Part shown: positions 19,874 through 29,429 of the stretch, piece by piece
Layout of the letters: every line of letters begins with the position of its first letter
Position numbering within the stretch: the stretch's first letter is position 1
Assembly (NCBI GenBank): GCA_009746045.1
Contig: RPFO01000102.1
Span: forward strand, 2,125,577 to 2,189,576
Reading direction: 5' to 3'
Source: Mesostigma viride
Taxonomy: Eukaryota > Streptophyta > Mesostigmatophyceae > Mesostigmatales > Mesostigmataceae
DNA length: 64,000 nt
Notes under the pieces: generated by a model
Seen by the model: only the letters and a program-made list of their open reading frames with translations
Databases searched by the model: none
What the model was told of the DNA's origin: nothing
Program-made: the position numbers and the translations under genes

Positions 19874-21139
19874 ATGGCTACCTCCTCCGCCATCTCTGCT
19901 CCTCGCCAGCGTGGGCCGCACAGTGCTCCCAAAGTCAAGAAAACTCGCCACTTCAACATTCTTTTCCACCCAGTCACCGGCGAGCATGCATGCGAAGTCC
20001 ACCTTCCTGAGGCTTCTCGCAGCGTTTTGAACGACATGATGGATCACTACGAGACGAGCAACATCATGATGAACAAGAAGCGCATTCGCTGCGTCGGCTG
20101 CGACAAGATGAGGTCTCTCAAGCACTTCTGCGAGTTTGACGAGGATTACAAGATGCGCAACAATCACAGCTTTTCCCCCTGCGACGGCCATTTCTGCGAC
20201 TCGTGCGAGTACCTTCAGCAGAACAACATGCTGAAGAGCATCCCCACGAAGGACTGCGCCAAGTGCAAGAAGCCGACTCGTGTGGATCTCCTCAAGATCG
20301 ACTGCAACGGCAAGGCCGAGCACTGCATCAGCTGCTGGGACCCCGCATTCGAGCAGTTCGCGTTCGAGCACGAGCGGACGAAGAAGAGGTTCCCCGAGCT
20401 GCTCCAGATCTACCCGGATATGGAGGACACCGCCGAGTTCATCAAGTGGCCCACGCCAGGCACCTACACCGTCTCTGAGCCGAACTTTGCTCTCACCGGC
20501 CCCACCGACCCTGGCAAGGTCAACGTCAAGGTCGAGGAGCGCGACCAGCCCTTTCTTCGCGGTGGCTACAAGAGGAAGCAGGAGGACACAAACGACTACC
20601 TGAGGTCTTGCGGGCTGTTCAACGACGCCATCAAGAAGCCCAAGGTCGACATCGAGAACTTCAAGAGCGACTTCACCAAGGAGATCTCCAGGATCAAGTG
20701 GGAGTGCGAGAAGCGCAACTATGTCTCCCACCTCAGCTTCGTCTCTTTCACGCTGTCCGAGTCCAACCTCACCAGCACCGTCACTCCCGGCACCAAGGAG
20801 TTCGAGCATCTGAAGAACAAGTTCTGCGGCGTCAAGGCTGCCAGCAAGCAGATGGGCTGCAACCACCAGTTGGACGTGCCCTCCAAGACCTGCAAGGTGT
20901 GCAACAAGAAGGCGCACTACCTCTTCACCGCCAACGGCCACAGCATCGACAACGACGTCGTCTGCAGCGAGTGCGTCCTCGACACTCTGCGGGAGGCTGG
21001 CACCAAGAGTGTCTCCTGCCCCATCTGCGAGGGCAAGGACTCCAAGCACGACCTGTGCTTCCCGTTTTTCCGCTACGACTCCGCAGAGTCCTGCTATGCA
21101 GCTGTCATGAACCAACTGGCCGCCCCGCGTGCCCTGTAA
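19874..21139 (+). CDS. Protein with two Cys/His-rich zinc domains, RING-like C-terminus
   Basis: 421 residues, start at the first ATG, 85 bp after the TATA box. The N-terminal third has paired cysteines (CVGC, CDGHFCDSC, CAKC, CISC) consistent with two interleaved zinc sites. The middle (about 160-300) is charged. The C-terminal part has CKVCNKKAHYLF, a GHSIDNDVVCSEC segment and CPIC, in RING-like C..C, H, C..C, C..C order. A RING-type ubiquitin ligase is the best guess; the exact family is not recognised. There is no intron. Promoter and 3' hairpin resemble those of the 213-1643 gene, and it is divergent from the RING gene that E1 disrupts. Confidence 0.75.
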   Translation: MATSSAISAPRQRGPHSAPKVKKTRHFNILFHPVTGEHACEVHLPEASRSVLNDMMDHYETSNIMMNKKRIRCVGCDKMRSLKHFCEFDEDYKMRNNHSFSPCDGHFCDSCEYLQQNNMLKSIPTKDCAKCKKPTRVDLLKIDCNGKAEHCISCWDPAFEQFAFEHERTKKRFPELLQIYPDMEDTAEFIKWPTPGTYTVSEPNFALTGPTDPGKVNVKVEERDQPFLRGGYKRKQEDTNDYLRSCGLFNDAIKKPKVDIENFKSDFTKEISRIKWECEKRNYVSHLSFVSFTLSESNLTSTVTPGTKEFEHLKNKFCGVKAASKQMGCNHQLDVPSKTCKVCNKKAHYLFTANGHSIDNDVVCSECVLDTLREAGTKSVSCPICEGKDSKHDLCFPFFRYDSAESCYAAVMNQLAAPRAL

Positions 21140-21159
21140 ATAGTTCAGAGAATCTCTCT

Positions 21160-21172
21160 AGTCCCGTGGACT
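21160..21172 (+). terminator. Hairpin after the stop codon (AGTCCCGTGGACT)
   Basis: AGTCC and GGACT pair around CGT, 21 bp after the stop; the stem is preceded by CT and overlaps CTAG. The counterpart after the 213-1643 gene keeps the CCCGTG core but has different, still complementary, stem bases. Confidence 0.45.
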
Positions 21173-21339
21173 TGTGTACAATTAAAGAGTAATTATATTT
21201 TTAATGAAAACAATTCACACGAACATCATGTCTTATTTTCCATGCTTGCAATCAAAGTAAAATTAACAATTGCACACGTCCCAAGTGTCCAAATTTAATA
21301 ATACTTAGCCGTTGAGACTTGGCAAAAATTTGAATTTAG

Positions 21340-21622
21340 CGCGGTTTTAGATTTATACTTCTGGCGCCGTCACCACGGGAAATGGCACGTGCCACGTGGC
21401 AGAATCCCGTGGACGTGCACCGGTCCGTACTCGCGCCGCGCCGTTCCGTATTTGCGCCGCGCTTATCCACAGGACGCGCGCGTCGCGCTCGCGCCGCGCT
21501 TATCCACAGGACGCGGACCAATCCCGTGGCAGATGTGGATATCCCTTCGTCTATTAAGTCGCGAGACGCAACAACTCTCGCAGCTATCCTCCTCTCCATC
21601 CACCACTACCACGAAAACAGCT
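21340..21622 (+). promoter_or_regulatory. Promoter of the 21623 gene
   Basis: CCACGGG or CCCGTGG occurs at about 21374, 21410 and 21523. A 50-bp unit containing CGCGCCGCGCTTATCCACAG is present twice (about 21450 and 21495). CTATTAAG near 21551 lies 72 bp before the ATG, where other genes of the block have TATA. The 200 bp before this (21173-21340) are AT-rich with no gene. Confidence 0.5.
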
Positions 21623-22341
21623 ATGGCTGACTCCGCAAAACCAGCTATGGCTGCCACCTTCGACAGCCTGCCTGCAGAAATCGTGCACCGCCTCGTGGAG
21701 CTCTCGTGGCCCAAACTGTGTGGAATCAACAAGGCCACGCAGGTCCAGTTTGAGAAGGTGAAAGAGGAAAAGACGATCGAAGCCACTGAGCTGCTGAATG
21801 CCATTGAGAAGGAGATTCAGATGCGCTCCCGCAGACGCCGAAGGAACCCTGGCGAGCTGCGCCACATGACTTCATGCGATCTCAAGATGTGCAAGCGGTT
21901 GCTGATTGGCAAGAAGCCCTATATCTTTCTCCGTCAAGCGAAGAGGTGGGTCGCCGAGGCTCACTGCTACAGGAAGCATCTGGCGTGCCTTGCCCAGAAT
22001 GTGTTTGACAAGATGTTCTGGGCTGTCATCGTCTTCGGACACGACGCTGACCTTGTCGCTCACGAGTACATCAAGTCCGTGCCGGATCTCGAGAAGGAAC
22101 GCACGGCAGAAGAGCACGGGCTCGAGCTCATCAATCGCATGAAGGAGGCGGTGCGCAAGGCCCTCGAGACAAGCGTGGCTCCTCACCACCGCCCCCCCGG
22201 ATGCAGAAGATGGAGGAACTGTGCAATTGGGAGTTAGACGTGTGGAAGAACCAACTGGCCAATGGCTATGTCAGCTGCAGGGAGTGCAGCCTTTTGAAGC
22301 CAAGCCATGAACGGAGGAAGGCGCATGCGATGTACAAATAA
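21623..22341 (+). CDS. F-box-like protein with C-terminal Cys motif, one-base frame break
   Basis: Starts at ATG 21623 (a second in-frame ATG is eight codons on). The opening LPAEIVHRLVELSWP ... INKATQVQF matches the 6663 gene. The middle is helical and basic (RSRRRRRNPGELRH), followed by a region rich in aromatic residues and histidine. The frame stops at 22237, but just before, at a run of seven C (22190-22197), the neighbouring frame takes over and runs to 22341. That tail, MQKMEELCNWELDVWK and then CRECSLLKPSHERRK, looks clearly coding. One more C would join them into about 240 residues. Function unknown; the F-box-like start hints at a ubiquitin-ligase adaptor. Confidence 0.65.
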
Positions 22342-22348
22342 GTACTTC

Positions 22349-22373
22349 CACTCCTACATTGAGAAAAGGAGTG
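22349..22373 (+). terminator. Hairpin after the stop codon (7-bp stem)
   Basis: CACTCCT (22349-22355) pairs perfectly with AGGAGTG (22367-22373), with an 11-base loop. It starts 8 bp after the extended stop codon, which also supports 22341 as the real gene end. AATAAAAG follows at about 22402. Confidence 0.5.
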
Positions 22374-22873
22374 TTGAAATGATTACTGTATTTTATTTTC
22401 TAATAAAAGCGTTTACGTAAACAAAGAGTCCTCACATCTCATGCATTATAAATAGGCCAATTAACAAATGCAATAGGTACGTAGCATATACTAAGCATAC
22501 AAAACAGGGTGCAAGTGACAGAATTCAAAAAGACTTAGCCGTTTAGGAGCTACACTTACTAGCACGGCCCCCTTAGTGCCCAGGACTTGGTGAAAATTCG
22601 GGACTTTGCACAGAAACACGCCTAACGCCGCGCCGGTACTGCGTACGACAGAAGTAAGGGCGTATGACACGGTGCTCGGGACTTGTGCAAATTTAATTAC
22701 TGACAAAGTACGCGCACTTGACCAATGCTAATTACTGTCAAAGTACCCACTGGGCCAATTGGCCCTTGCACAATGCATGCTCGGCCCCTAGCCGCAATGC
22801 AAAGGAATTTATTAAGAATGGGTGGGATGAATTAAACTCCATAGCCGTCGACAGCAACTTGTAACGATCAAGA
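22374..22873. other. Intergenic, no gene seen
   Basis: About 500 bp of AT-rich sequence. A short direct repeat (TAATTACTG.CAAAGTAC) occurs at about 22694 and 22729. The words ACTTAGCCGTT occur here and near 21304, after the neighbouring gene, so this part may be an old duplicate of that 3' flank. No clear TATA box precedes the gene at 22874. Confidence 0.4.
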
Positions 22874-23797
22874 ATGAAAGACAACCTTGCAATTCTCATG
22901 AATCGTGCCAGTTACGAGACGATTCTCACGATATTAGGGAAGCGTCTCGACGATGATATTAAGTCGAAAGAGAGAGAGGTGAACGTTGCAGAGAGGGGTG
23001 TGAGGGCGGACAATCGTGACAAGAAACGTGCTTCAGGAAGCAGGGCGCCTGCTGAAGATGCGAAGAATGACTCGTACGACCACTTTGACGTGTCCAAAAT
23101 AATAGATGCAAAGATGGTCGACAATGTTGTTGAGCTCCTTGTGGAGTGGTTTTACACAGACGAGGAGAGGCAGAAGGCCAACCGCCAGGGCAAATCGCTC
23201 CAGCGTTTTGACTGGCTGCCCATCTCAAATTTTGAGCCTGGATGCAACGAGATGATCATCAATTTCTGCAACACCTTCACTGGAACGCAGTCCGCCCAGT
23301 TTGCTAAGAAGTTTGGCACGAACCACGTTGCTATCAGAACGGCATGGATGGCTGTAATGCAGGAGAAGGCGGGGCAGGCGGAGGGGGGGAGCGAGCCTGC
23401 CTACAAGCGCACGAAGACCGAGCAGGTTTCGCGCGAGCGCACCCCTACAACCATTCCAAGCAAGCTCGGCGGGGAGAACCCCAAGAGCGCAGGCGACGGC
23501 CAGATGTTTGAGGATCCCCAGCGGGCTGCGATGGCCATCGGCATGAAGCTCAAGGCTAGCGAGAGGAAGCAGCAAGAGATCATGGCCGAGCTGGAAGCAC
23601 TCCGTGCCGAGAAGGAGGCGTGGCAGGCCTCTGTGAAGCGAGCCATCGAGGGTGTCAACGACGACAATGCAATCCCGTTGGACGATGATCCCAAGGACGA
23701 TGATCCTAAGGACGTGGATGCCAAGGATGGGCACAATGATGGTGATGATGATGATGATGAGGAGGAGGAGGATAATGACGAGGGAGATGCACACTAG
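22874..23797 (+). CDS. Orphan protein with acidic C-terminus
   Basis: 307 residues. The first 190 look globular and helical (ETILTILGKRLDDDIKSKEREV; VVELLVEWFYTDEER; TNHVAIRTAWMAVM). The last part resembles the BEN/DNA-binding type only superficially, and I do not claim that. Residues about 225-265 are a probable coiled coil (KASERKQQEIMAELEALRAEKEAW). The end is a long Asp/Glu tail. Such a tail is common in histone-binding and chromatin proteins, but function cannot be deduced. Composition and codon use fit the neighbouring orphan genes. Confidence 0.65.
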   Translation: MKDNLAILMNRASYETILTILGKRLDDDIKSKEREVNVAERGVRADNRDKKRASGSRAPAEDAKNDSYDHFDVSKIIDAKMVDNVVELLVEWFYTDEERQKANRQGKSLQRFDWLPISNFEPGCNEMIINFCNTFTGTQSAQFAKKFGTNHVAIRTAWMAVMQEKAGQAEGGSEPAYKRTKTEQVSRERTPTTIPSKLGGENPKSAGDGQMFEDPQRAAMAIGMKLKASERKQQEIMAELEALRAEKEAWQASVKRAIEGVNDDNAIPLDDDPKDDDPKDVDAKDGHNDGDDDDDEEEEDNDEGDAH

Positions 23798-23823
23798 ACA
23801 GCTATGATGGTAGTGTGGCAGCA

Positions 23824-23841
23824 CCAGCACAGCCATGCTGG
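23824..23841 (+). terminator. Hairpin followed by T run
   Basis: CCAGCA and TGCTGG pair around CAGCCA, 27 bp after the stop, and CTTTTTC follows. An AATAAAG polyadenylation-like signal lies at 23905. Confidence 0.4.
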
Positions 23842-24560
23842 CTTTTTCTTGGTGGTGGCAGCACCAATACACGTGACAGAGTCCATTCATGAAATATAAT
23901 CTGGAATAAAGAATTGTTTCATTAATAAATATCATTACATGTGTTTATTTCCATGCTTTACCACGAGGAATGCCATGTTATTGTGCATGCCTGTCAGCCC
24001 TCCAAAAGGGGGTCACTTTAGGTTTTTGTAGAAGCTAGTTGTCTAGATGGGGGCAATCGATTATGGGATATAGCTTAGGCATTACAACACTTGAAATGAT
24101 ATTAAGATCACTGAGTGTTACGTCCAGTAAACCTCTACCGCCACCTCTACCTCTACCCGGCCTAATGCTACCTAAACTAGTAAGGCCACCTCTAGTTAAA
24201 CCCCTAGCGAAAGACGAACGAGACGATCCAGATCTCAATGCATTTACGTATGTGCTACTATAATACGCCATATAAGCCATTTACACAAACCCGTTTACTC
24301 CAGGAATAGAGGAAGGAAACACAACTACACTGCCATGACCCAAGCTAATATGTGTTAATTCATTTAACACACGCCGAGTGCCAACACGAGGGGTAGAACG
24401 TGCATAAATGGTCACCAACGGTCCAGCATGCTTGGGCCGACCTGGCCCTCGCCTACAAATGTACAGATGCACGCTGGTCCACTACATTCTACCCGAAGGA
24501 TAAGGACCACTAATAAAGTGCGCGGCGCGACGCCCAAAAGCATCCAATGCACCACGGTAC

Positions 24561-24675
24561 TGTTACGTCGAGGACAACAGTGTCCCAGTACACACTACAC
24601 GTAAACCTAGGAACGACCGAGGCAAAAGACCTAATTTACGTCCGTAACTACAACGAATTGTTACGCGACGTAACA
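24561..24675. repeat. 115-bp unit with TGTTACGTCG...CGACGTAACA ends
   Basis: The ends form a perfect 10-bp inverted repeat and begin TG and end CA, as LTRs do. They resemble the ends of the E3 LTR (TGTTACGTCCCAGCCC). No flanking duplication was found, so it may be a fragment or a miniature element. Confidence 0.4.
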
Positions 24676-25496
24676 CCTCCCCCCCCACAAAGGTAGGGAG
24701 CCCTCTCCCTACGCACAGGGAGGAAACCAAGGGGTAGGAGTTAGCCTCTAGTCGTGGACATAGGCTAAGTACCAGATAGCAATGTGCTATCTGGGGTTTC
24801 GCACGTGTAGGCTCGGTCAGAAGTCCCGGCTATATGTGATTCGGCAGGCTAGACTATTAGATAGCCGAGTCCTGGTGACGGACGCCAGTACCCAAGCAGG
24901 ATTGGCGGTACGGCGTCGCCAGTACCCACTCGGGACTGACATTGAGGTGTCGGATGTTGGACTAAGGTCCTGAGAGTCTAGCAGTGGCGTCGCGCCACTC
25001 AGGCTGCACCACAGAGCCCAACGGCCACTGTCGGATGCTCCAGACGTGGCGGCCAGGCAGAGCGTTGCTTGTCGACAATGCTAAATGCCCTTGTGCACGT
25101 TGGGTGCGGGGCTTGTGATTTATTGTAATAAACACATGCGTTACAGTAGGCCATTGAGCATTGAGGGGTCCATTCGTTTATTAACTGTAGGAATAACCTA
25201 ACGCACCCAGCACACGCCAACACAATCGACAGGCCATCCAAGATATACAAAGCACCAACAAGTTAACTCGGTTCCACCCCGAGTGGTGTAGGGTTAACCA
25301 GCACCAAGCCTGGTGGGAGGATCCCCTAACTGCCTGGCACAGAGGCCTTGCCGGGAGGGACGGCACTGGGCAGGACACACAGAGTGAACAAAGTCAGCAC
25401 CAAGGACCAAGAACGACCAATCAACTGGCCAGAATATGAGGGCGACTCCATATACCGGAGGGACAACACCCTCAGGTCGGGCCTAAGGCCCTCTAT

Positions 25497-25688
25497 CTAG
25501 TTGCCATCAGTCTGGTAGGTGCCACGCGAGGCCAGCAGAACATCCAGATACGCATGGTAGTGGGCCACGTCGTCCGCGTTATCATGCCTATCTACAGTGA
25601 GGAAAACATCGGCCCACACGCCATCAGGAAAAAGGCCCAGAAGAAAGGCCCAGTAATACCTATCTATGCTGTCGCGTTCGCGTGCCAT
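25497..25688 (-). CDS. Possible 63-residue protein
   Basis: Begins with ATG just after TTAATTAATTAA. The product (MARERDSIDRYYWAFLLGL...) has ordinary amino-acid composition and one hydrophobic stretch, but no family or context supports it. It may be chance. Confidence 0.2.
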   Translation of the reverse strand: MARERDSIDRYYWAFLLGLFPDGVWADVFLTVDRHDNADDVAHYHAYLDVLLASRGTYQTDGN

Positions 25689-26103
25689 TAATTAATTAAT
25701 TAAACTCGTGCTCCCGTTGGGGAGTCACGGAGCACCGAAGTGCTTTTAATCCCTGTGTGTGCACTACAGGAGAAAGGGCAGAGACCCCCAGTCTCCTTCA
25801 TGCCAAAGGCATGCCACAGCTGCAATCGGGCGCGGCTAGCTAAAAGGACAGGCTAACGATCCGGCAAACTGTGGGTGCAATAAGACCCATGTGAGCATAT
25901 CATAGCAAGGAGCGTGGGCAAGTAATCTGAACATAGCCAGGGCGTAGCATGGCTGTACTAGGACTAGGCTAAGGCTATGGCTGGTTGTGTACCGTGCGTT
26001 GGCGGCACGTGACTAGGTGTGTTGGCTCAGCTAGGCAACATTCTAGGCATGGCTGCCTTAGCGGCAGTGACGCCAATGGTTACGAGCTAGGGCTATTGCT
26101 ATT

Positions 26104-27484
26104 CTAGCCCGCTGGGGGCGTCCACATCTTGTGGTTGATCATCAGGTCCCCGCCCCTCCAGTACACCTTGGGCTTCTGGGGGTCCTGCTTATGGCGGAGG
26201 TATTCCGGCCACAGGTCGCGTCGCTGCTGTTGCTGAGCGGGGGTGAGGTCGTCATCCAGCGTCCAGGTGAGGTCGTGCAACCGCTTGCGACGAGAGAGGA
26301 ACCGCTGCTTATCCTCATGCAGGGGAGGGGAAGGTGAGTAGGACTGGTGGGGGAGCCGCCTTGTCCCGTGAGTGGGGAAGGCGGTGGCACCCACGCAGTT
26401 CTACCTCACCTACCAGGCCCATGAGGGTAAGAAGCTGGTTCTTGAGCTCGTCAGCAAGAGAGGTTGACGTCTCACCTGGCTTCTGGGGGAAGCGACGTAG
26501 CACCACTCGGCACTCGCGGCGAGCGCGGTCGGTGACCTCCCGTTGCTGGGCCTGGCGGTGGTCCTCCAGCTCCTGGAGCTTTGTAGCGATGGCGTCGGTG
26601 GTGGAGGCGGTCGCTGACCGCAGCAGGTCCGCGTAGGAGAGCGGCGGGAGGTCGCCAGCATCCTGCCGGGGTGGCTGGGATGCAATGGTGGCCGTCTGCT
26701 CCGCTATCTTGGGGACCTGTGTGGCCAGGGCCTCGGAGTGGGCGGTGATGGCCTCAAGCTTTTTCAGGAGCACGCCACACTTGCCCTCCACCTGGTTAAG
26801 GCGAGAGACAAGTGCAGCATTCGTTTCCGAAGCCTGCGCCGCGGTGTGTAGCGCCGTGAACTGGGGTTGTAGCTTGTGGACGACCTTGGTTTCCACGTTG
26901 GAGACCCGGGCTTCCACCGTGTTGAGCGTCGTGTTCAGCGAGGTCAGCTTCTCGGCCAACGGCCAGGTCACGTGCTCCTCCAGCACTGCGCGGATGTCAT
27001 CCTTGCAGAGGGAGGAAGCCGATGGGGCTGCCGGCTGTGCGGGGGCTGGGGCGTTGAGTGCGTTCCGAAGTGCTCTGTGGATGTCGCCGAAGCTGCGCTG
27101 GTAGTAGCTGGTCAAGATAACCGTGCGTTGGCGGGATTCGCCACAGGTGTAGAGCCAGGACGTGTCGCGGTAGTCGATAGCCGTCCCCCCTCTCCAGGCC
27201 ACAAAGAGCTTCCGCTCCTGTGTGAGGAACTGGAGAACTTCGACGACTTCCTGCGGCGACAGCTTCTGCCACTCGAGGAGGGAGAACATTCCGTCGCCGG
27301 GCAAGTATTGGCTCCATTTGTGGCGATCGTGGCATGGTTTCTTGGGCTCAGGCGAGGCGCTTGGCGAGGGTTTGGCGGGTAAGCCTGGCGGCTGAACAAT
27401 GGCGAGGGCGAGAGGGTTGGGCTGGGCGCTGGGAAGCTGTGCCAGCTCCTTTTCCAGCCCTCGTTTTGCTTTGGTAGTCGTCAT
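26104..27484 (-). pseudogene. LINE ORF1-type protein, one frame break
   Basis: The reading runs from ATG at 27484 to about 26325, and then continues in the neighbouring frame to 26104. Residues about 170-290 form a long coiled coil. The end has the domain found in L1-type ORF1 proteins: CRVVLRRFPQ, then DLTPAQQQQRRDLWPEYL and VYWRGGDLMI. These proteins bind LINE RNA and act as chaperones. No reverse transcriptase follows, so this is a truncated or ORF1-only ('half-LINE') copy. The break near 26325 lies in TTCCCCTCCCC. The LINE at 40082 has a related ORF1. Confidence 0.65.
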
Positions 27485-28540
27485 AGCTCGCGTGCCATAT
27501 CATCCTGGACTGGTCATTATACCGCTACTTGGAATGCATCCACTGACATCAGCAGTAATCATGTGTGTGATATGCCACCTAAAAAAATGAGAATGAAAGG
27601 TGCGGTCCTTTAACGGCACCGCCACCTTCATGACAGGCAATCCGGCCCAACCAGCCGATAATTTCTTGAGACCATGCTTTATCATCAAAGCAACCAAAAG
27701 ACCTTTCAATTCCAATGAGAAACATGACGAATTACAAAGAGTGTCGAGTTGTAATGTTGTAGTTATAAGAGCAGCTGTGAGGTCCCTTGGTTGACGCCAC
27801 TGCAGGCCCCTTGTGGCGGCAGTGCGCGTGTGTTCCCGACCTAGTTCCTACTGGCATTCTTGCCAACGACGACCAGGGTGCCCGAAGGCCCTGTCCCTTG
27901 TCTCGTTCTCAGTCTTACACACATTCTTAACAAAAACAATACCTTGTCATATCCGTCAGTCCATCCTCATGGCAACTGACTGCATGCAACCACTCACGGG
28001 GGCTGCTCCGGGCTGCTCGAACTATTTCACCCCATGAAGACAACAAACCAGTTGTGAGGGAGAGAAACGGACGAACAACGACCACCATGGTTCATTGCTC
28101 ATCCTTCTATACATACTACTCAAAGCTCAAGCCTGGCGGCTGGCGCCACTAGCGCCACTTTAGACATCAGCCAATCATAACATTGTCTAATTTCCGACAA
28201 GCTACACGTCAAGCTTTATCTGTCAAGCGAACACAAATATACAAGGGCAAATCTATCGGCTATGCCAGGCACCGCCTGGGGCTTCCTTGCATTTGTGTCT
28301 GGTGTCCCACGTTGACATCCTGAAATTGCACATCTGCTCAGTGCCTCGCCGGCTTGCTGTGTACCAGCATTCGGCAAACTGCCCTTGTGACGAATGTTAG
28401 TGAAATTCAGGTCCGCCCAAAAGTTCCGTCAGCAAATTCAGCGGACTTGGCGCGTGAGTACAACTGAGATCCGCGGCGTCAGTACCGGGCCGCGGTATAG
28501 CAACCCGCACAAGGCTGCGGACGTCAGAATTACGCTAAAA
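27485..28540. other. Intergenic, no gene seen
   Basis: About 1 kb of mixed sequence between two minus-strand genes. I see neither a long ORF nor repeats. The part next to 27485 would hold the LINE 5' UTR. Confidence 0.4.
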
Positions 28541-28566
28541 TCTGGTAGCTACTCGTACCATGGTAG

Positions 28567-29256
28567 CTAAAATCTGAATTGCGGACGTGATAGATCACGG
28601 ACGCGACAATGCTGCGTAAGGACCAGGAATTCGATAAAGATGGGGGCGGTCATGCCGCATTCGGCGCACCTCAGCATCTTGCCGTGAGGGCAGCGGTTGG
28701 GGTTGCACGTGGCGCAGTGATCGGGCTTCTTGCCGTGCCAGCACCTCAGGAAGCACCCCTCCTGGCAGTCGGGCCTGTAGACGCCGTGCTGGCACTTGCC
28801 GCACTCGCGGCAGGCGAACTTGAACCTGTCGTGCTCGCAACGGTCCGTGTCCATGCGGGCGGACCCGCCGCGCTCGTAGAGGTCGATGAAAGTGGACGAG
28901 AGGCCGGCGTCCCTCACGAAGCGCTCGTTGGAGGCCTTGCCCCTCTGGCCCGGGTGGCACCACGGGCACTTGCTCTTCTGGAGGGCCTTCTTGCACAACG
29001 CGCTGTGCTCCTCGCAGATACCGAGGCGGCACTCCAGGTGCTTGCAGAAGTACGCCTTCCCGTGCGCGCACTTCTCCTTGCACTCCGTGCACCTCTCCTT
29101 CTTCGCGCCGTGCTTGCACAGCAGCGAGCAGCCTTTCAGGCAGCGGGGCTTGAAGCACCCGTGCTCGCACAGGTTGCACTTCGAGCAGGACGACGGACGC
29201 TTGCCGTGCTCGCACCCGCCTTCGGATCGTTTCCAGTAGCTCTTTCCACTTGCCAT
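28567..29256 (-). CDS. Cys/His-repeat zinc protein (CxHG...CxxC units)
   Basis: 229 residues with at least seven units of the form C-x-H-G/D, 5-8 residues, C-x-x-C. Examples are CEHGKRPSSCSKC, CKHGAKKERCTEC, CQHGVYRPDC and CWHGKKPDHCATC. Such arrays occur in uncharacterised proteins of algae, oomycetes and large DNA viruses; each unit probably binds zinc. There is no signal peptide. ATG at 29256 is preceded by a TATA-like GCATAAATAG about 50 bp upstream. A hairpin (AGCTAC/GTAGCT, 28547-28568) overlaps the stop. The last 25 residues no longer follow the repeat and may be read-through into non-coding sequence. The promoter lies inside a palindrome shared with the next gene. Confidence 0.7.
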   Translation of the reverse strand: MASGKSYWKRSEGGCEHGKRPSSCSKCNLCEHGCFKPRCLKGCSLLCKHGAKKERCTECKEKCAHGKAYFCKHLECRLGICEEHSALCKKALQKSKCPWCHPGQRGKASNERFVRDAGLSSTFIDLYERGGSARMDTDRCEHDRFKFACRECGKCQHGVYRPDCQEGCFLRCWHGKKPDHCATCNPNRCPHGKMLRCAECGMTAPIFIEFLVLTQHCRVRDLSRPQFRF

Positions 29257-29429
29257 GGTTGGGTGTGGTGCGTGTGTCCTTCTCCTCTCCTAGGTCTCTA
29301 TTTATGCCCGCCTGACTCGCATCATGCCCACGCTGCGCTCACCGAGGACGCGCACCTTTGGCGGGAAACTGGAAAGTGGCGCCGCGCCGCCGGGCCTGTT
29401 CCAGCTTGAACGGGTCCGTTCCGCCTTGG

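Larger units (their letters stand above)
23842..26103. other. Long intergenic stretch with few features
   Basis: About 2.2 kb without a gene I can defend. An 81-codon minus-strand ORF (24035-24280, Gly/Arg-rich) and a 63-codon one at 25497-25688 are too short to call alone. A small LTR-like inverted-repeat unit lies at 24561-24675. A run of TTAAT units lies near 25689-25703. Confidence 0.5.

Noticed and set aside
28595-29409. ORFs overlapping the Cys/His-repeat gene on both strands
   Set aside because: High GC keeps other frames open; only the 28567-29256 frame shows the zinc repeat.
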